Positions 25,253 to 33,597 of a DNA stretch of 64,000 nucleotides are shown here, piece after piece. Source of the stretch: RYN-230 sp963851025 (lineage in GTDB: Bacteria > Actinomycetota > Actinomycetes > Streptosporangiales > Streptosporangiaceae); NCBI GenBank assembly GCA_963851025.1, contig CAWKOA010000006.1, forward strand, positions 62,001 through 126,000. The letters run 5' to 3'. The notes beneath the pieces were generated by a model. The model saw nothing but the letters and a program-made list of their open reading frames with translations. It was not told the origin of the DNA and made no database searches. Position numbers and translations under genes: made by a program. Positions within the stretch are counted from its first letter, which is position 1. Every line of letters begins with the position of its first letter.

Positions 25253-26362
25253 ATGCTGAACTTCGACGAGGGCCGGTTCCTGCGCATCCAGGCGGGCGCC
25301 GTGGAGCGGGCCGCCGACCTGGCCGGCACCGTGGAGAAGTGCCTCGCCGACGGCGCGCAGAACCTGTTCTTCCTCGGCTCGGGGGGCGCCGGCATCCTCA
25401 TGCAGCCCGCGGCGCAGCTGCTGGCCGCCCAGTCGCAGTTCCCCGCGTACCTCGCGCTGCCCGCCGAGCTGATCGCGCTCGGCTCCCGCCACCTCGGGCC
25501 GCACTCGGTCGTCGTCATCCCGTCCCTGTCCGGCACCACCCCGGAGAGTATCGAGGTCCTCGGCTACGCCAAGCGGGCCGGGGCCACGGTCATCGCGCTG
25601 ACCGGGCACGAGGACACGCCGCTGGCCCGGGACGCGGACTACAACGTCACCAACTTCGCCGAGGACGACACCTCGAGCGAGTCCTACTACCTGCAGTCGC
25701 TGGGCATCGCGCTGGCCGTGCAGCGGGCCCGCGGTGAGATCACCGACTACGACGAGGTGCTGGCCCAGCTGCGCGCGCTGCCGCCGTTGCTGGTCGGGGT
25801 GAAGCAGGCCGCCGAGGCGGCCGCGCCGGACCTGGCCGCGGCCATCGCGGCCGACCCGTTCCACATCATCACCGGCGCCGGCTCCACCTGGCCGCAGGCC
25901 TTCTACTACGGGATGTGCATCCTGGAGGAGATGCAGTGGATCCGGACCCGGCCGGTGCACGCCGCGGATTTCTTCCACGGGACGCTGGAACTGGTCGAGC
26001 AGGGGGTCAGCGTGCTGCTGCTCAAGGGCGAGGACGCCGCGCGCCCGCTGGCCGAGCGGGTGGAATCCTTCGTGCCCCGGTACTCCAGCAAGCTCACCGT
26101 GCTCGACGCGGCCAGCTACCCGCTGCCCGGAATCTCGCCCCGGGTCCGCGCGCTGATCTCGCCGGCCGTGCTGGCCACGGTGCTGGAGCGGGTGAGCGCC
26201 CACCTGGAAGTGCTCACCGGGCACCCGCTCACCACCCGCCGGTACTACCGCCGTGTTCGACTACTCGCCGGCCTGGCCCGGTCATCGCGGCGGTCGGCGA
26301 CAACACCATCGACGAGTACACCGGCGGGCAGGCCGGCAGCTACGTGGGCGGGAACGCGCTGA
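25253..26362 (+). CDS. SIS-domain fructosamine-6-phosphate deglycase (FrlB/FraB-like)
   Basis: Two SIS folds: LFFLGSGGAGILMQPAAQL and PFHIITGAGSTWPQAFYYG. In Salmonella FraB the catalytic Glu and His are 16 residues apart; here Glu226 in LEEMQW and His242 in FFHGTLELVEQG keep that spacing. It cleaves a 6-phosphorylated Amadori compound to glucose-6-P and the amino acid. ATG 25253 gives MLNFDEGRFLRIQ, typical of close relatives; GTG 25208 (overlapping the SDR stop) is possible. Family members end shortly after RRYY. Here that motif is followed by about 30 unrelated codons overlapping the kinase, so the end is probably altered by an indel near 26260. Confidence 0.78.
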   Translation: MLNFDEGRFLRIQAGAVERAADLAGTVEKCLADGAQNLFFLGSGGAGILMQPAAQLLAAQSQFPAYLALPAELIALGSRHLGPHSVVVIPSLSGTTPESIEVLGYAKRAGATVIALTGHEDTPLARDADYNVTNFAEDDTSSESYYLQSLGIALAVQRARGEITDYDEVLAQLRALPPLLVGVKQAAEAAAPDLAAAIAADPFHIITGAGSTWPQAFYYGMCILEEMQWIRTRPVHAADFFHGTLELVEQGVSVLLLKGEDAARPLAERVESFVPRYSSKLTVLDAASYPLPGISPRVRALISPAVLATVLERVSAHLEVLTGHPLTTRRYYRRVRLLAGLARSSRRSATTPSTSTPAGRPAATWAGTR

Positions 26363-27078
26363 ACGTCGCGGTGAACTGCGTGCGGCTCGGCGTGGCCGCG
26401 GAGTACTTCGGCGCGGTCGGCCCTGACCCGCGCGGCGACCGTGTCCGGGACACGCTCCAGCGGCAGGGGGTGGGCACCGGCGGGCTGGCCGTCCTGGACG
26501 GGGTGACCTCGGTCTCGGTCATCCGGGTGGACGAGACCGGGGACCGGCACTTCGAGCACGAGGACTTCGGGGTCTGTGCCCGCTACGCGCCGGGCCAGGC
26601 GGACCTGCGGCGGCTGGCCCGGGTCAGCGCGGTGCACATCGGGCTGCTCCCCGATCCCGCGCCGCTGCGGGAGTGGCTGCACGAGTGCGGCGTGCTGGTC
26701 AGCCAGGATTGCGCGGTCACCGCCGGCTATGAGCACCTCGATATCGCCTTCTGCTCGGCCGCGGCCGCGGCGGGTGATCCGGCGGACATCGCCCGCCGGG
26801 CGGTAGCCGCCGGGGCCCGGCTGTGCGTGGTGACCTGCGGCGCCGACGGCAGCGTCGCCCACGACAGCCGGACGTGGTGGCGGATGCCGGCGCTCGGGGT
26901 CCGGGCCGTGGACACCACCGGGGCCGGCGACAGTTACATCGCGGGGTTCCTGCGGGCCCGGCTGGCCGGCGCGGACGTACCGCAGGCCATGGCCGCCGGG
27001 ACCGCCAGCGCCGCGCTGACCTGCACGCACCAGGGAGCCTGGCTCCAGCCGCCCGCGCCGCTCCCCGTGACCAGGTAG
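26281..27078 (+). CDS. PfkB-family fructosamine kinase (FrlD/FraD-like), 5' end disturbed
   Basis: Ribokinase-fold kinase. It resembles E. coli FrlD along its length: AAVGDNTIDEY at the start, GGNALNVAVN, and the catalytic anion-hole motif DTTGAGDSYIAGF near the end. It phosphorylates the C6 hydroxyl of a fructosamine before the deglycase. The homologous start would be at codon 26281, which is GTC, not GTG. No ATG, GTG or TTG exists in frame between the upstream gene and the GTG within the YVGGN motif. A nearby indel or a start-codon substitution is likely. About 265 residues as drawn. Confidence 0.78.
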   Translation, partial: VIAAVGDNTIDEYTGGQAGSYVGGNALNVAVNCVRLGVAAEYFGAVGPDPRGDRVRDTLQRQGVGTGGLAVLDGVTSVSVIRVDETGDRHFEHEDFGVCARYAPGQADLRRLARVSAVHIGLLPDPAPLREWLHECGVLVSQDCAVTAGYEHLDIAFCSAAAAAGDPADIARRAVAAGARLCVVTCGADGSVAHDSRTWWRMPALGVRAVDTTGAGDSYIAGFLRARLAGADVPQAMAAGTASAALTCTHQGAWLQPPAPLPVTR

Positions 27079-27106
27079 CTGGCCCGGCCAGCGTCCCGGG
27101 TTCACG

Positions 27107-27919
27107 TCAGCTGGGTCTGGCGGTAAGGAAGCCCACGAGGTTCGCGGTGGCCCGGCGGTCGCGGGTGACGGTGATGTGTCCTCGTCTGGGGTACAGCTGA
27201 AGCTGGCTGCGGGGTATCAGGGCTGCCGTCTCGTTGAACAGCGCAGGGCTGTAGTAGCGGTCGCGCCCACCCGCGATGATCAGGGTCCTCGCCTGGATGG
27301 GGTGCTCGCAGCCGGCGAGGTCGAAGCCGTCCTCGGCGTCGATGGTGGCGATCAGGTCGGCCGCCGCGGCCGGCCCGGGGATCACGCGGTGCGCCGCCGC
27401 CCAGCCTGCCCCGCGGGCCAGGGTCCGCACGCCTGCCGGGGTGATGCCACCCGCGACCACAGCGACAGCCTGACGCGTTGCGCCTGCTCGCAGCAGAGCA
27501 GCCACGCGAGCCTGTATCTCACGGCCGGCCGGGCCAAGCCGGCACGCGGTGCTGACCAGCGCCAGGCGCTGGACAGTATCGGGGTGATCCGCCGCGAGTT
27601 GCTGGGCGATGCTGCCGCCCGTTGACACGCCAACCACGTCCACGGGCAGATCGAGATGCCCCCTGATCGCGTCGGCGTGCCACGCGGCCAGGTCGCTCAT
27701 GGTCAGCCCCGGCGGCTGGCCCGCCCAGCGATTGAGCACGACCAGGCGCCGCTGGCTGGCCAGCTGGCCGACCGGGGCCAGAACGCTACGCACGAACCCG
27801 TCACCGGCCTCGCCCGCCACCGGGGACAATCCCGCGAGCAACACCAGTGGCCGGCCCGCCCCGGCCGCCGCGTACGGGAGCGCTCCCATCCAGCCACGCT
27901 CGATCGGCGCGCGCCTCAC
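27107..27919 (-). CDS. Alpha/beta hydrolase
   Basis: A 270-residue alpha/beta-hydrolase fold. The nucleophile elbow is GVSTGGS, the acid Asp is in GGRDRYYSP and the His in PRRGHITV, so the triad is complete. An oxyanion region LVLLAGLSPVAGE precedes it. Resembles small esterases or peroxidase-type hydrolases. The substrate is not predictable. GTG 27919 has no strong ribosome site. It converges with the fructosamine kinase gene. Confidence 0.82.
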   Translation of the reverse strand: MRRAPIERGWMGALPYAAAGAGRPLVLLAGLSPVAGEAGDGFVRSVLAPVGQLASQRRLVVLNRWAGQPPGLTMSDLAAWHADAIRGHLDLPVDVVGVSTGGSIAQQLAADHPDTVQRLALVSTACRLGPAGREIQARVAALLRAGATRQAVAVVAGGITPAGVRTLARGAGWAAAHRVIPGPAAAADLIATIDAEDGFDLAGCEHPIQARTLIIAGGRDRYYSPALFNETAALIPRSQLQLYPRRGHITVTRDRRATANLVGFLTARPS

Positions 27920-27939
27920 GATACGGTCACCGGCGGCGG

Positions 27940-28965
27940 CTACCCGCCGATGCGGCGGGCGCGCTGTTCCACGCCCATCTCCCCGTAGGGGTAGTCCGCG
28001 GGGCGCGGGTCGCTGGCCACGTCCAGCGCCACCAGTTCCTCCGTGGACAGGCGCAGTTCCGCGGCCCGCAGGTTGGCGTCGAGCTGCCCGGTGGTGCGGG
28101 CTCCGAGGATGGTGGACGTGACCCCGGGCCGGCCGGTCACCCAGGCCAGGGCGACCTCGGCCATGGAGACACCGCGTGCCTTGGAGATCTCCTGCACCGC
28201 GTCGATGACGTCCCAGGTGCGGCCGGTACCGCGCCGGTCCCAGGCCTCCATGCCGCGGTCCGGGTCGTCACCGAGCCGGGTGGCGCCGGACGGCCGCTCG
28301 TCCCGCCGGTACTTGCCGGACAGCCAGCCGCCGCCGAGCGGGCTCCAGGGCAGCAGCCCCAGTCCCGCGTCGATCGCGGCGGGCACGATCTCCCACTCGA
28401 TCTCCCGGACCAGCAGGCTGTACTGCGGCTGCAGGGTGACCGGCGCGGTGAGGTTCAGCTCGCGGGCCAGGTGCACGGCCTTGGTCAGCTGCCAGCCGGT
28501 GAAGTTGGACAGCCCGTAATAGCGGATCTTGCCGGCCCGGACGAACCCGTCCAGCGTGCGCAGGGTCTCCTCCATCGGCGTGACCGGGTCGAACGCGTGC
28601 ACCTGGTACAGGTTGACCGCGTCCAGCCCGAGCCGGCCCAGCGACGCGTCGAGCGCCCGGGTCAGGTGCCGGGCGGACAGGCCCAGGCCGTTGGGTGAGG
28701 TATCCGTGGCGAACCGGCCCTTGGTGGCCAGCACCACCCGGCCGGTCACGTCGGCCGGGCGCCCGGCGAACCAGCGGCCGATGATTTCCTCGGAGGTCCC
28801 GCCGTTGTACACGTCGGCGGTGTCCACCAGCGTGCCACCCGCCGCCACGAACCGGTCCAGCTGCTGATGCGCCCCGGCCTCGTCCGTCTCCAGGCCGAAC
28901 GTCATGGTGCCCAGGCAGAAGGACGACACCGCGCAGCCGCTGCGTCCCAGGGTGCGATAGTCCAT
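27940..28965 (-). CDS. Aldo/keto reductase (YajO/Tas-like)
   Basis: A 341-residue NADPH-dependent reductase starting MDYRTLGRSG (ATG 28965; GTG 28974 is an alternative). Tetrad: Asp/Tyr in VDTADVYNGGTSEE, Lys in VVLATKGRF, His in NLYQVHAFDP. The cofactor site includes YYGLSNFTGWQ and SPLGGGWLSGKY. This subfamily reduces aldehydes and quinones. It reads in the same direction as the hydrolase, 20 bases upstream of it. Confidence 0.9.
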   Translation of the reverse strand: MDYRTLGRSGCAVSSFCLGTMTFGLETDEAGAHQQLDRFVAAGGTLVDTADVYNGGTSEEIIGRWFAGRPADVTGRVVLATKGRFATDTSPNGLGLSARHLTRALDASLGRLGLDAVNLYQVHAFDPVTPMEETLRTLDGFVRAGKIRYYGLSNFTGWQLTKAVHLARELNLTAPVTLQPQYSLLVREIEWEIVPAAIDAGLGLLPWSPLGGGWLSGKYRRDERPSGATRLGDDPDRGMEAWDRRGTGRTWDVIDAVQEISKARGVSMAEVALAWVTGRPGVTSTILGARTTGQLDANLRAAELRLSTEELVALDVASDPRPADYPYGEMGVEQRARRIGG

Positions 28966-29004
28966 ACCCGCCACCCTATGCGGGCGGCGGGCGCCGCTCC
29001 GGGC

Positions 29005-29180
29005 TCACCAGGCGTCGCCCTCGCGCCAGTTGCAGGTCAGCTCGCGGGAGATGTCCAGCGGAGCAGTCACTCGTAGGCGCCGCGGATGATCCGCTCGACG
29101 GCGTCCATCACGGCCGCGCGGCGGGTGGCCTCATCCAGGTCAGCGGAGTGCGCGACCCGCAGCTCCGCCGCAGGGCTCAC
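29005..29180 (-). pseudogene. Relic of an aminoglycoside 2'-N-acetyltransferase, AAC(2')-I type
   Basis: The GTG at 29180 overlaps the MarR stop (GTGA). The reading starts ELRVAHSADLDEATRRAA, like the AAC(2')-I N-terminus, then jumps to VMDAVERIIRGAYE, which matches the DAVEQVMRGAYQ segment of M. tuberculosis AAC(2')-Ic, and stops. In another frame TAPLDISRELTCNWREGDAW follows, the AAC(2') C-terminus. Only about 58 of roughly 180-195 codons remain, so two internal deletions and a frame change have removed the acetyl-CoA site. It cannot be functional. Confidence 0.8.
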
Positions 29181-29683
29181 CGGCCCTCCGCCGGGCCGTC
29201 CGCGAGGTCCTGGGCCGCGGCCCGGCCCGCCTCGGCGGTCCGGCGCAGGAAACCGGCCAGCAGCTCCAGCTGCGCCTCGTCGTACTCGCCGATGATCTGG
29301 TCCATCGCGGTGTTCATCCCCGAGTAGAGGCCGAGCACCTCTGCGCCGCGGGCCCGCTCGGCCCGGATGAGGACCCCGCGCCGGTCGGCCGGGTCGCGCT
29401 CACGGGCGATCCAGCCACCGCGCTCCAGCCGGTCCAGGATCCCGGTCAGGGTGGCCGGGTGCAGCCCGGCCCGGCGGGCCAGCGCGCTCGGGCTGAGCGG
29501 GCCGTCCCGGGTGATCAGGTCGAGGCACTCCAGGTCGGTGCCCTTGAGCTCCAGGTGCCCCCGCACCTGATGGTTGAGCAGGGAGAGCTGGACGGCCGCG
29601 TCCCGCAGCGACGCCCGGACCTCCCGGTCCAGCCGCCGCCGGCGCCGCGCCGCCCCCTGGTTGGCCGATTCTACTGGCTTCAT
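29177..29683 (-). CDS. MarR-family transcriptional regulator
   Basis: A 168-residue protein with a winged HTH (LSPSALARRAGLHPATLTGILDRLERGGWI) and the MarR wing RDPADRRGVLI. It diverges from an NAD(P)-binding reductase and was once coupled to the aac(2')-like relic. A clear inverted repeat at 29684-29704 lies directly at its start, so it is probably autoregulated and also controls the divergent gene. Confidence 0.9.
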   Translation of the reverse strand: MKPVESANQGAARRRRRLDREVRASLRDAAVQLSLLNHQVRGHLELKGTDLECLDLITRDGPLSPSALARRAGLHPATLTGILDRLERGGWIARERDPADRRGVLIRAERARGAEVLGLYSGMNTAMDQIIGEYDEAQLELLAGFLRRTAEAGRAAAQDLADGPAEGR

Positions 29684-29704
29684 ATAATATGAACTCCATA
29701 TTGT
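29684..29704. promoter_or_regulatory. Inverted-repeat operator for the MarR regulator
   Basis: ATAATATG (29684-29691) and CATATTGT (29697-29704) form 8-base arms with one mismatch and a 5-base spacer, in an AT-rich island unusual for this genome. It abuts the MarR start codon and includes a TATAAT (29683-29688 region), so MarR binding would block transcription in both directions. Confidence 0.75.
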
Positions 29705-29730
29705 ACGGACTACAAGAGATAAGGTACCTC

Positions 29731-30366
29731 ATGGAGCTCACCATCTTCGGTGCGTCCGGCGCCACCGGGACGTGCCTCACCGAGCAGGCCCTGGCGGCCG
29801 GGCACGAGGTCAGGGCCGTGGTCCGGGACCCGGCCCGGCTGCCGGTTCCCGGCTCGCCCCGGCTGCGGGTCATCACCGCCGACCTCATGGACCCGGCTGC
29901 GATCAGCCCGGCGGTCGCCGGGGCGGACGCGGTGTTCGCCGCGTTCGGGCCGCGGGGCACCGGGCCCACCACCGTGCTGCGCGAGGGCACCCGGAGCGTG
30001 ATCGAGGCCATGCGCAAGGCGGGCACCCGCAGGCTCGTCCTGGTCAGCGGGTCCATCGTGACCGACGAGGGCGAGGGCCCGGCCATGCGCTACCTGGTCA
30101 AGCCCCTGGCCCGGGGCACGCTGCTGCGGCACGTGGCCGCGGATATGCGCGGCGCCGAGGAGGAGATCCGCGACAGCGGGCTGGACTGGACGATCATCCG
30201 GCCGCCCCGGCTGACCAGCGGGCCGGCCTCCGGGACCTACCGCACCGCGACCGACCGCAACCTGCCCCGTGGCGTCACCGTGTCCCGCGCGGACCTCGCC
30301 GCGGGCATGCTCGCCGTCGCCGCGGACCCGGCGGCCATCCACCACCACATCGGCATCGCCCGCTGA
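29731..30366 (+). CDS. NAD(P)H-binding Rossmann protein (SDR-a5 / NmrA-like)
   Basis: A 211-residue atypical SDR with MELTIFGASGATGTCLTEQALAAGHEVRAVVRD as the dinucleotide-binding start, LVLVSGSIV, and DWTIIRPPRLTSGP typical of BVR-B/NmrA-like reductases. ATG 29731 fits this N-terminus. Likely the target of the divergent MarR, perhaps a quinone or flavin reductase in stress response (inference). Confidence 0.85.
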   Translation: MELTIFGASGATGTCLTEQALAAGHEVRAVVRDPARLPVPGSPRLRVITADLMDPAAISPAVAGADAVFAAFGPRGTGPTTVLREGTRSVIEAMRKAGTRRLVLVSGSIVTDEGEGPAMRYLVKPLARGTLLRHVAADMRGAEEEIRDSGLDWTIIRPPRLTSGPASGTYRTATDRNLPRGVTVSRADLAAGMLAVAADPAAIHHHIGIAR

Positions 30367-30432
30367 CCCGGACCGCCGGGCCAGCGGGCGCTGGGGCGCC
30401 CGGCGGCGGGCGCTCAGCGAGGAGGTTCTGCG

Positions 30433-32751
30433 TCAGCCCGGTGATACCCGGTGCCGGCCACGCCGGGCCGGGCCGCTGGCTCCGGGCCGGGCGGGCGGGC
30501 CCTCGGGCTCCAGGTGCGGCAGCACCCGGTCCAGCCAGGACGGGATCCACCAGTTGTACCGGCCGAGCAGGAACATGGTCGCGGGCACCACGATCAGCCG
30601 GATCACGGTGGCGTCGATCAGGACGCTGACCCCGAGGCCGAGCGCCAGCATCTTCACCACCACGTCGGTGGACAGCAGGAACGAGAGGAACACGCTGGCC
30701 ATGATCAGGGCCGCGCAGGTGATCACCCGGGCGGTGGCGGCCAGGCCGGAGGCCACGCTGGCGTGGTTGTCGAGGGTCGCGGTCCAGGCCTCGCGGACCC
30801 GGGACAGCAGGAACACCTCGTAGTCCATGGACAGCCCGAACACGATGGCGAACATCATCATCGGCACGTAGGACTCGATCGGGACCTTCTCGCTGACGCC
30901 CAGCGCGGAGCTGCCCCAGCCCCACTGGAACACCGCGACCAGCACGCCGTACGCCGCGCCGATGGACAGCAGGTTAAGGACCGCGGCCTTGAGGGCGAGC
31001 ACCGGGCTGCGGAAGGTGGCCAGCAGGAGCAGGAACGCGGCCGCGATGACCACGGCGATCACCACCGGGAGCTGCCCGCCCACCTGGTCGCGGAAGTCGA
31101 GCTGCTCGGCGGTGATCCCGGTCACGTAGCCGCGGGCTCCGGTCCCGGCCAGCGACTGCGGCAGCGTCGTGTCGCGCAGCGTGCCCAGCAGCGTGCTGGT
31201 GGCCGCGTCCTGCGGACGCGAATCAGGCACCACCGTGGTGACCAGGATGGCCCCGTCCGGGCTGGGCTGGACCGGGCTCACCGCGGCCACGTCCGGCGCG
31301 GCGGCCAGGTCGGCGCGCAGCGTGCCCGCCAGCTGCTGGGGCCGCGCGCTGCCCGTCCCGTGGCCCGGCTTCACGACCACGGTGAAGGTGCCGTTGGCCC
31401 CGGGCCCGAACGCGGAGCTGATCGCGTCGTAGGCCTGCTTGTCGGTGTAGCTGGCCGGGTCCGCGCCCGCGTCGACGTGCCCGAGCTGGAGGGACAGCAC
31501 GGGGATGGCCAGCACGCAGAGGAACGCCACCCCGGCCAGCAGGAAGCGCCACGGGCGCGCGCCGACCGAAGCGGCGTAGCGGGCCCAGCCCGCGTGACTG
31601 GCCGAGGACTCGGCGGCGGGCCGGCGCACCCGCAGCCGGTCGATCCGGCGGCCGGCCAGCCCGAGCAGGGCGGGAACCAGGGTCAGCGCGCTGACCGCGC
31701 CGACCGCGACGCCGATCGCGGCGGCCACGCCGAGGGTGCCGAGGAAACCGATCCCCGACGCGTACAGGCCCAGCATGGCGATGATCACGGTGACCGCGGC
31801 GATCAGCACGGCCCGGCCGCTGGTGGCCACGGTCCGGCCCGCCGCCACGGCCGGGTCGGCGCCGTCCATGATCTGCTGCCGGTGCCGGGTGGTCAGGAAC
31901 AGCGCGTAGTCGATGCCGACCCCGAGGCCCATCATCACGGCCAGCGTGGGCGAGACGCTCGGGAACGTGACCGCCGCGGCGGCCATCCCGAGCACCCCCA
32001 GCGCGGCGGCCATGCCCAGCACCGCGGTGAGGATGGGCAGGCCGGCGGCGAGCACGCTGCCGAACCCGAGCAGCAGCACCACGATGGCCACCACGATGCC
32101 GATCAGCTCGGACCGGCTGTCCTGGGCTTTCGGCCGGGCCGCCTGGCCCAGCGTGCCCCCGTAGCTGACGGTGACGCCCGCCGCCCGCGCCGGGGCCACC
32201 GCCTGGTCGACCTGGCTGATGTAGCCGGGGCCGAGCGTGGCCGGGTTCTCGCTGAAGTTGACCACGTCGTACGCGGTCCGGCCGTTGCTGGCCGTGGTGC
32301 TGGCCGACAGCGGGTTGCCCGCGGACAGCACGTGCGGCAGGGCCCTGACGTTCGCGACCGAGCGCTCGATCGCGCTGCGGTGGCTGGCCAGCGAGCCCGG
32401 GCCGGCCGTGAACACCAGCTGGCCGCTCAGCCCGCCCGCCTGTGGCTCGTGCTGACCCAGCAGCAGCGCTCCGGCCTGGGACGGCGAGTCAGGCAGCGAG
32501 AAATTATCGGTGTAGGTCCCGCCGAGCGCGCGGTGGCCGAACGTCACCCCGGCCAGCAGGATCACCCAGATGACCACGACCGGCCACGGATGCCGGGCAC
32601 ACCAGCGGCCGAACCGGCCGAGCCGGCTGAGGGTCACGTGGTCGTCACGGTGCCCGGGGGCGACCGGGCCGGCTGGGCCGCGGGATGAGACGCCCTCCCC
32701 CGGCCCGGGCCGGGCGGCCGGCCGCGCGGCAGCCCGCGCAGAATCTGTCAT
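30433..32751 (-). CDS. MMPL-family RND transporter
   Basis: A 772-residue membrane protein of the MmpL/RND type with two repeats. Each has one N-terminal membrane helix, a large extracellular loop and five to six further helices (GIDYALFLTTRHRQ in the first half and SMDYEVFLLSRVREAW in the second, both MMPL hallmarks). It probably exports lipids or drugs using proton motive force. ATG 32751 sits next to the TetR operator. The divergent TetR gene is its likely repressor. Confidence 0.9.
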   Translation of the reverse strand: MTDSARAAARPAARPGPGEGVSSRGPAGPVAPGHRDDHVTLSRLGRFGRWCARHPWPVVVIWVILLAGVTFGHRALGGTYTDNFSLPDSPSQAGALLLGQHEPQAGGLSGQLVFTAGPGSLASHRSAIERSVANVRALPHVLSAGNPLSASTTASNGRTAYDVVNFSENPATLGPGYISQVDQAVAPARAAGVTVSYGGTLGQAARPKAQDSRSELIGIVVAIVVLLLGFGSVLAAGLPILTAVLGMAAALGVLGMAAAAVTFPSVSPTLAVMMGLGVGIDYALFLTTRHRQQIMDGADPAVAAGRTVATSGRAVLIAAVTVIIAMLGLYASGIGFLGTLGVAAAIGVAVGAVSALTLVPALLGLAGRRIDRLRVRRPAAESSASHAGWARYAASVGARPWRFLLAGVAFLCVLAIPVLSLQLGHVDAGADPASYTDKQAYDAISSAFGPGANGTFTVVVKPGHGTGSARPQQLAGTLRADLAAAPDVAAVSPVQPSPDGAILVTTVVPDSRPQDAATSTLLGTLRDTTLPQSLAGTGARGYVTGITAEQLDFRDQVGGQLPVVIAVVIAAAFLLLLATFRSPVLALKAAVLNLLSIGAAYGVLVAVFQWGWGSSALGVSEKVPIESYVPMMMFAIVFGLSMDYEVFLLSRVREAWTATLDNHASVASGLAATARVITCAALIMASVFLSFLLSTDVVVKMLALGLGVSVLIDATVIRLIVVPATMFLLGRYNWWIPSWLDRVLPHLEPEGPPARPGASGPARRGRHRVSPG

Positions 32752-32772
32752 GACTGCCACTATGGCAAAAAC

Positions 32773-32820
32773 TGTCAGTCCTGACAAATTGTTGGTGACA
32801 TAACTGACAGATCTGCGATA
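32773..32820. promoter_or_regulatory. TetR operator region between MMPL exporter and TetR gene
   Basis: TGTCAG-TC-CTGACA (32773-32786) is a perfect 6-base inverted repeat, and a further CTGACAG half-site lies at 32804-32810. A GATACT (32815-32820) close to the TetR GTG start fits a -10 for the rightward gene. Both transcription units would be repressed from here. Confidence 0.7.
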
Positions 32821-32828
32821 CTGGACGT

Positions 32829-33566
32829 GTGGTACAGACCGTAGGCCGGCGAGAAGCGCACAAGCAGGCCACCCGCCAGGCCCTGCAGCAGGCCGCGGAC
32901 CGCCTGTTCGCGGAGCGCGGCTACGGTGCGACCACGGTGCGGGACATCGCCGAGGCCGCCGGGGTCACCGAGCGGACCTTCTTCCGGTACTTCGCCGGCA
33001 AGGAAGAGCTGATCATCGAAGACGCCCTGGGCTGGCTGCCGGTCCTGCTGGAGGCGGTCAGGGCCCGCCCGGGCCGCGAGGACGTGGCCACCGCGCTGCG
33101 CCAGGCCATCCGGGAGGTGGGGACGCTCCTGTCCGCCTCGCCGCGGCCGACTCCGCTGTGGCTGTTCTCGGACGGGCCGCCCGGGGCCCGGATCTCCCGG
33201 ATGCCGACCGGCACCCTGCTGCGGATCGAGGCGGACCTGGCCGCGGTGATCCGGGAGCGCCTGGAGCGCACCGGCGGCCGCGACCCGGCCAGCCCGTCCG
33301 ACCCGGCCAGCCAGGCCGACCCGGCCAGCCAGGCCGACCTGGCCGGTGTCCCGGCCGACCCGGACTACCTGGCCGAACTGCTGGCCCGGATCACCCTGGC
33401 CATGCTCCGCAGCGCGATGATCAGGCACGCGCAGCTGAGCCGGGACCCGGACCGCGAGCCGGTGCCGACCAGCGTGCTGGTCGACCAGGCCCTGTCGATC
33501 CTCAGTATCCCCGGGTCGGGCCAGGCGGGTCCGGAATCTGGACTGACTACGGGCGGGTCCCTATAG
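32829..33566 (+). CDS. TetR/AcrR-family repressor
   Basis: A 245-residue protein. The HTH is ATTVRDIAEAAGVTERTFFRYFAGKEELI. The C-terminal ligand domain is interrupted near residue 155 by an in-frame repeat (DPASQADPASQADLAG). Likely repressor of the divergent MMPL exporter. The stop codon lies inside the -10 box of the next gene's promoter. Confidence 0.9.
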   Translation: MVQTVGRREAHKQATRQALQQAADRLFAERGYGATTVRDIAEAAGVTERTFFRYFAGKEELIIEDALGWLPVLLEAVRARPGREDVATALRQAIREVGTLLSASPRPTPLWLFSDGPPGARISRMPTGTLLRIEADLAAVIRERLERTGGRDPASPSDPASQADPASQADLAGVPADPDYLAELLARITLAMLRSAMIRHAQLSRDPDREPVPTSVLVDQALSILSIPGSGQAGPESGLTTGGSL

Positions 33567-33586
33567 TGGGTCTGGATTCCAGACCC
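33539..33586 (+). promoter_or_regulatory. Promoter followed by a 19-bp palindrome, upstream of the thioesterase
   Basis: TGGACT (33539-33544), exactly 17 bases, and TATAGT (33562-33567) make one of the best promoters in the window. Directly after it GGGTCTGGATTCCAGACCC (33568-33586) has perfect 9-base arms around one central base, covering the expected start point. It is placed as a repressor site; the binding protein is unknown. Confidence 0.7.
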
Positions 33587-33597
33587 AGGAGGAGCCT

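Noticed and set aside
26282..26362. The 30-codon C-terminal extension of the SIS protein as a real domain
   Set aside because: Composition is Arg/Ser/Thr/Ala shadow of the kinase gene; family members stop soon after RRYY.
30451..32688. A long open frame on the plus strand opposite the MMPL exporter
   Set aside because: Product is low-complexity Arg/Gly/His/Asp-rich without domains; it arises from the codon bias of the real gene on the other strand.
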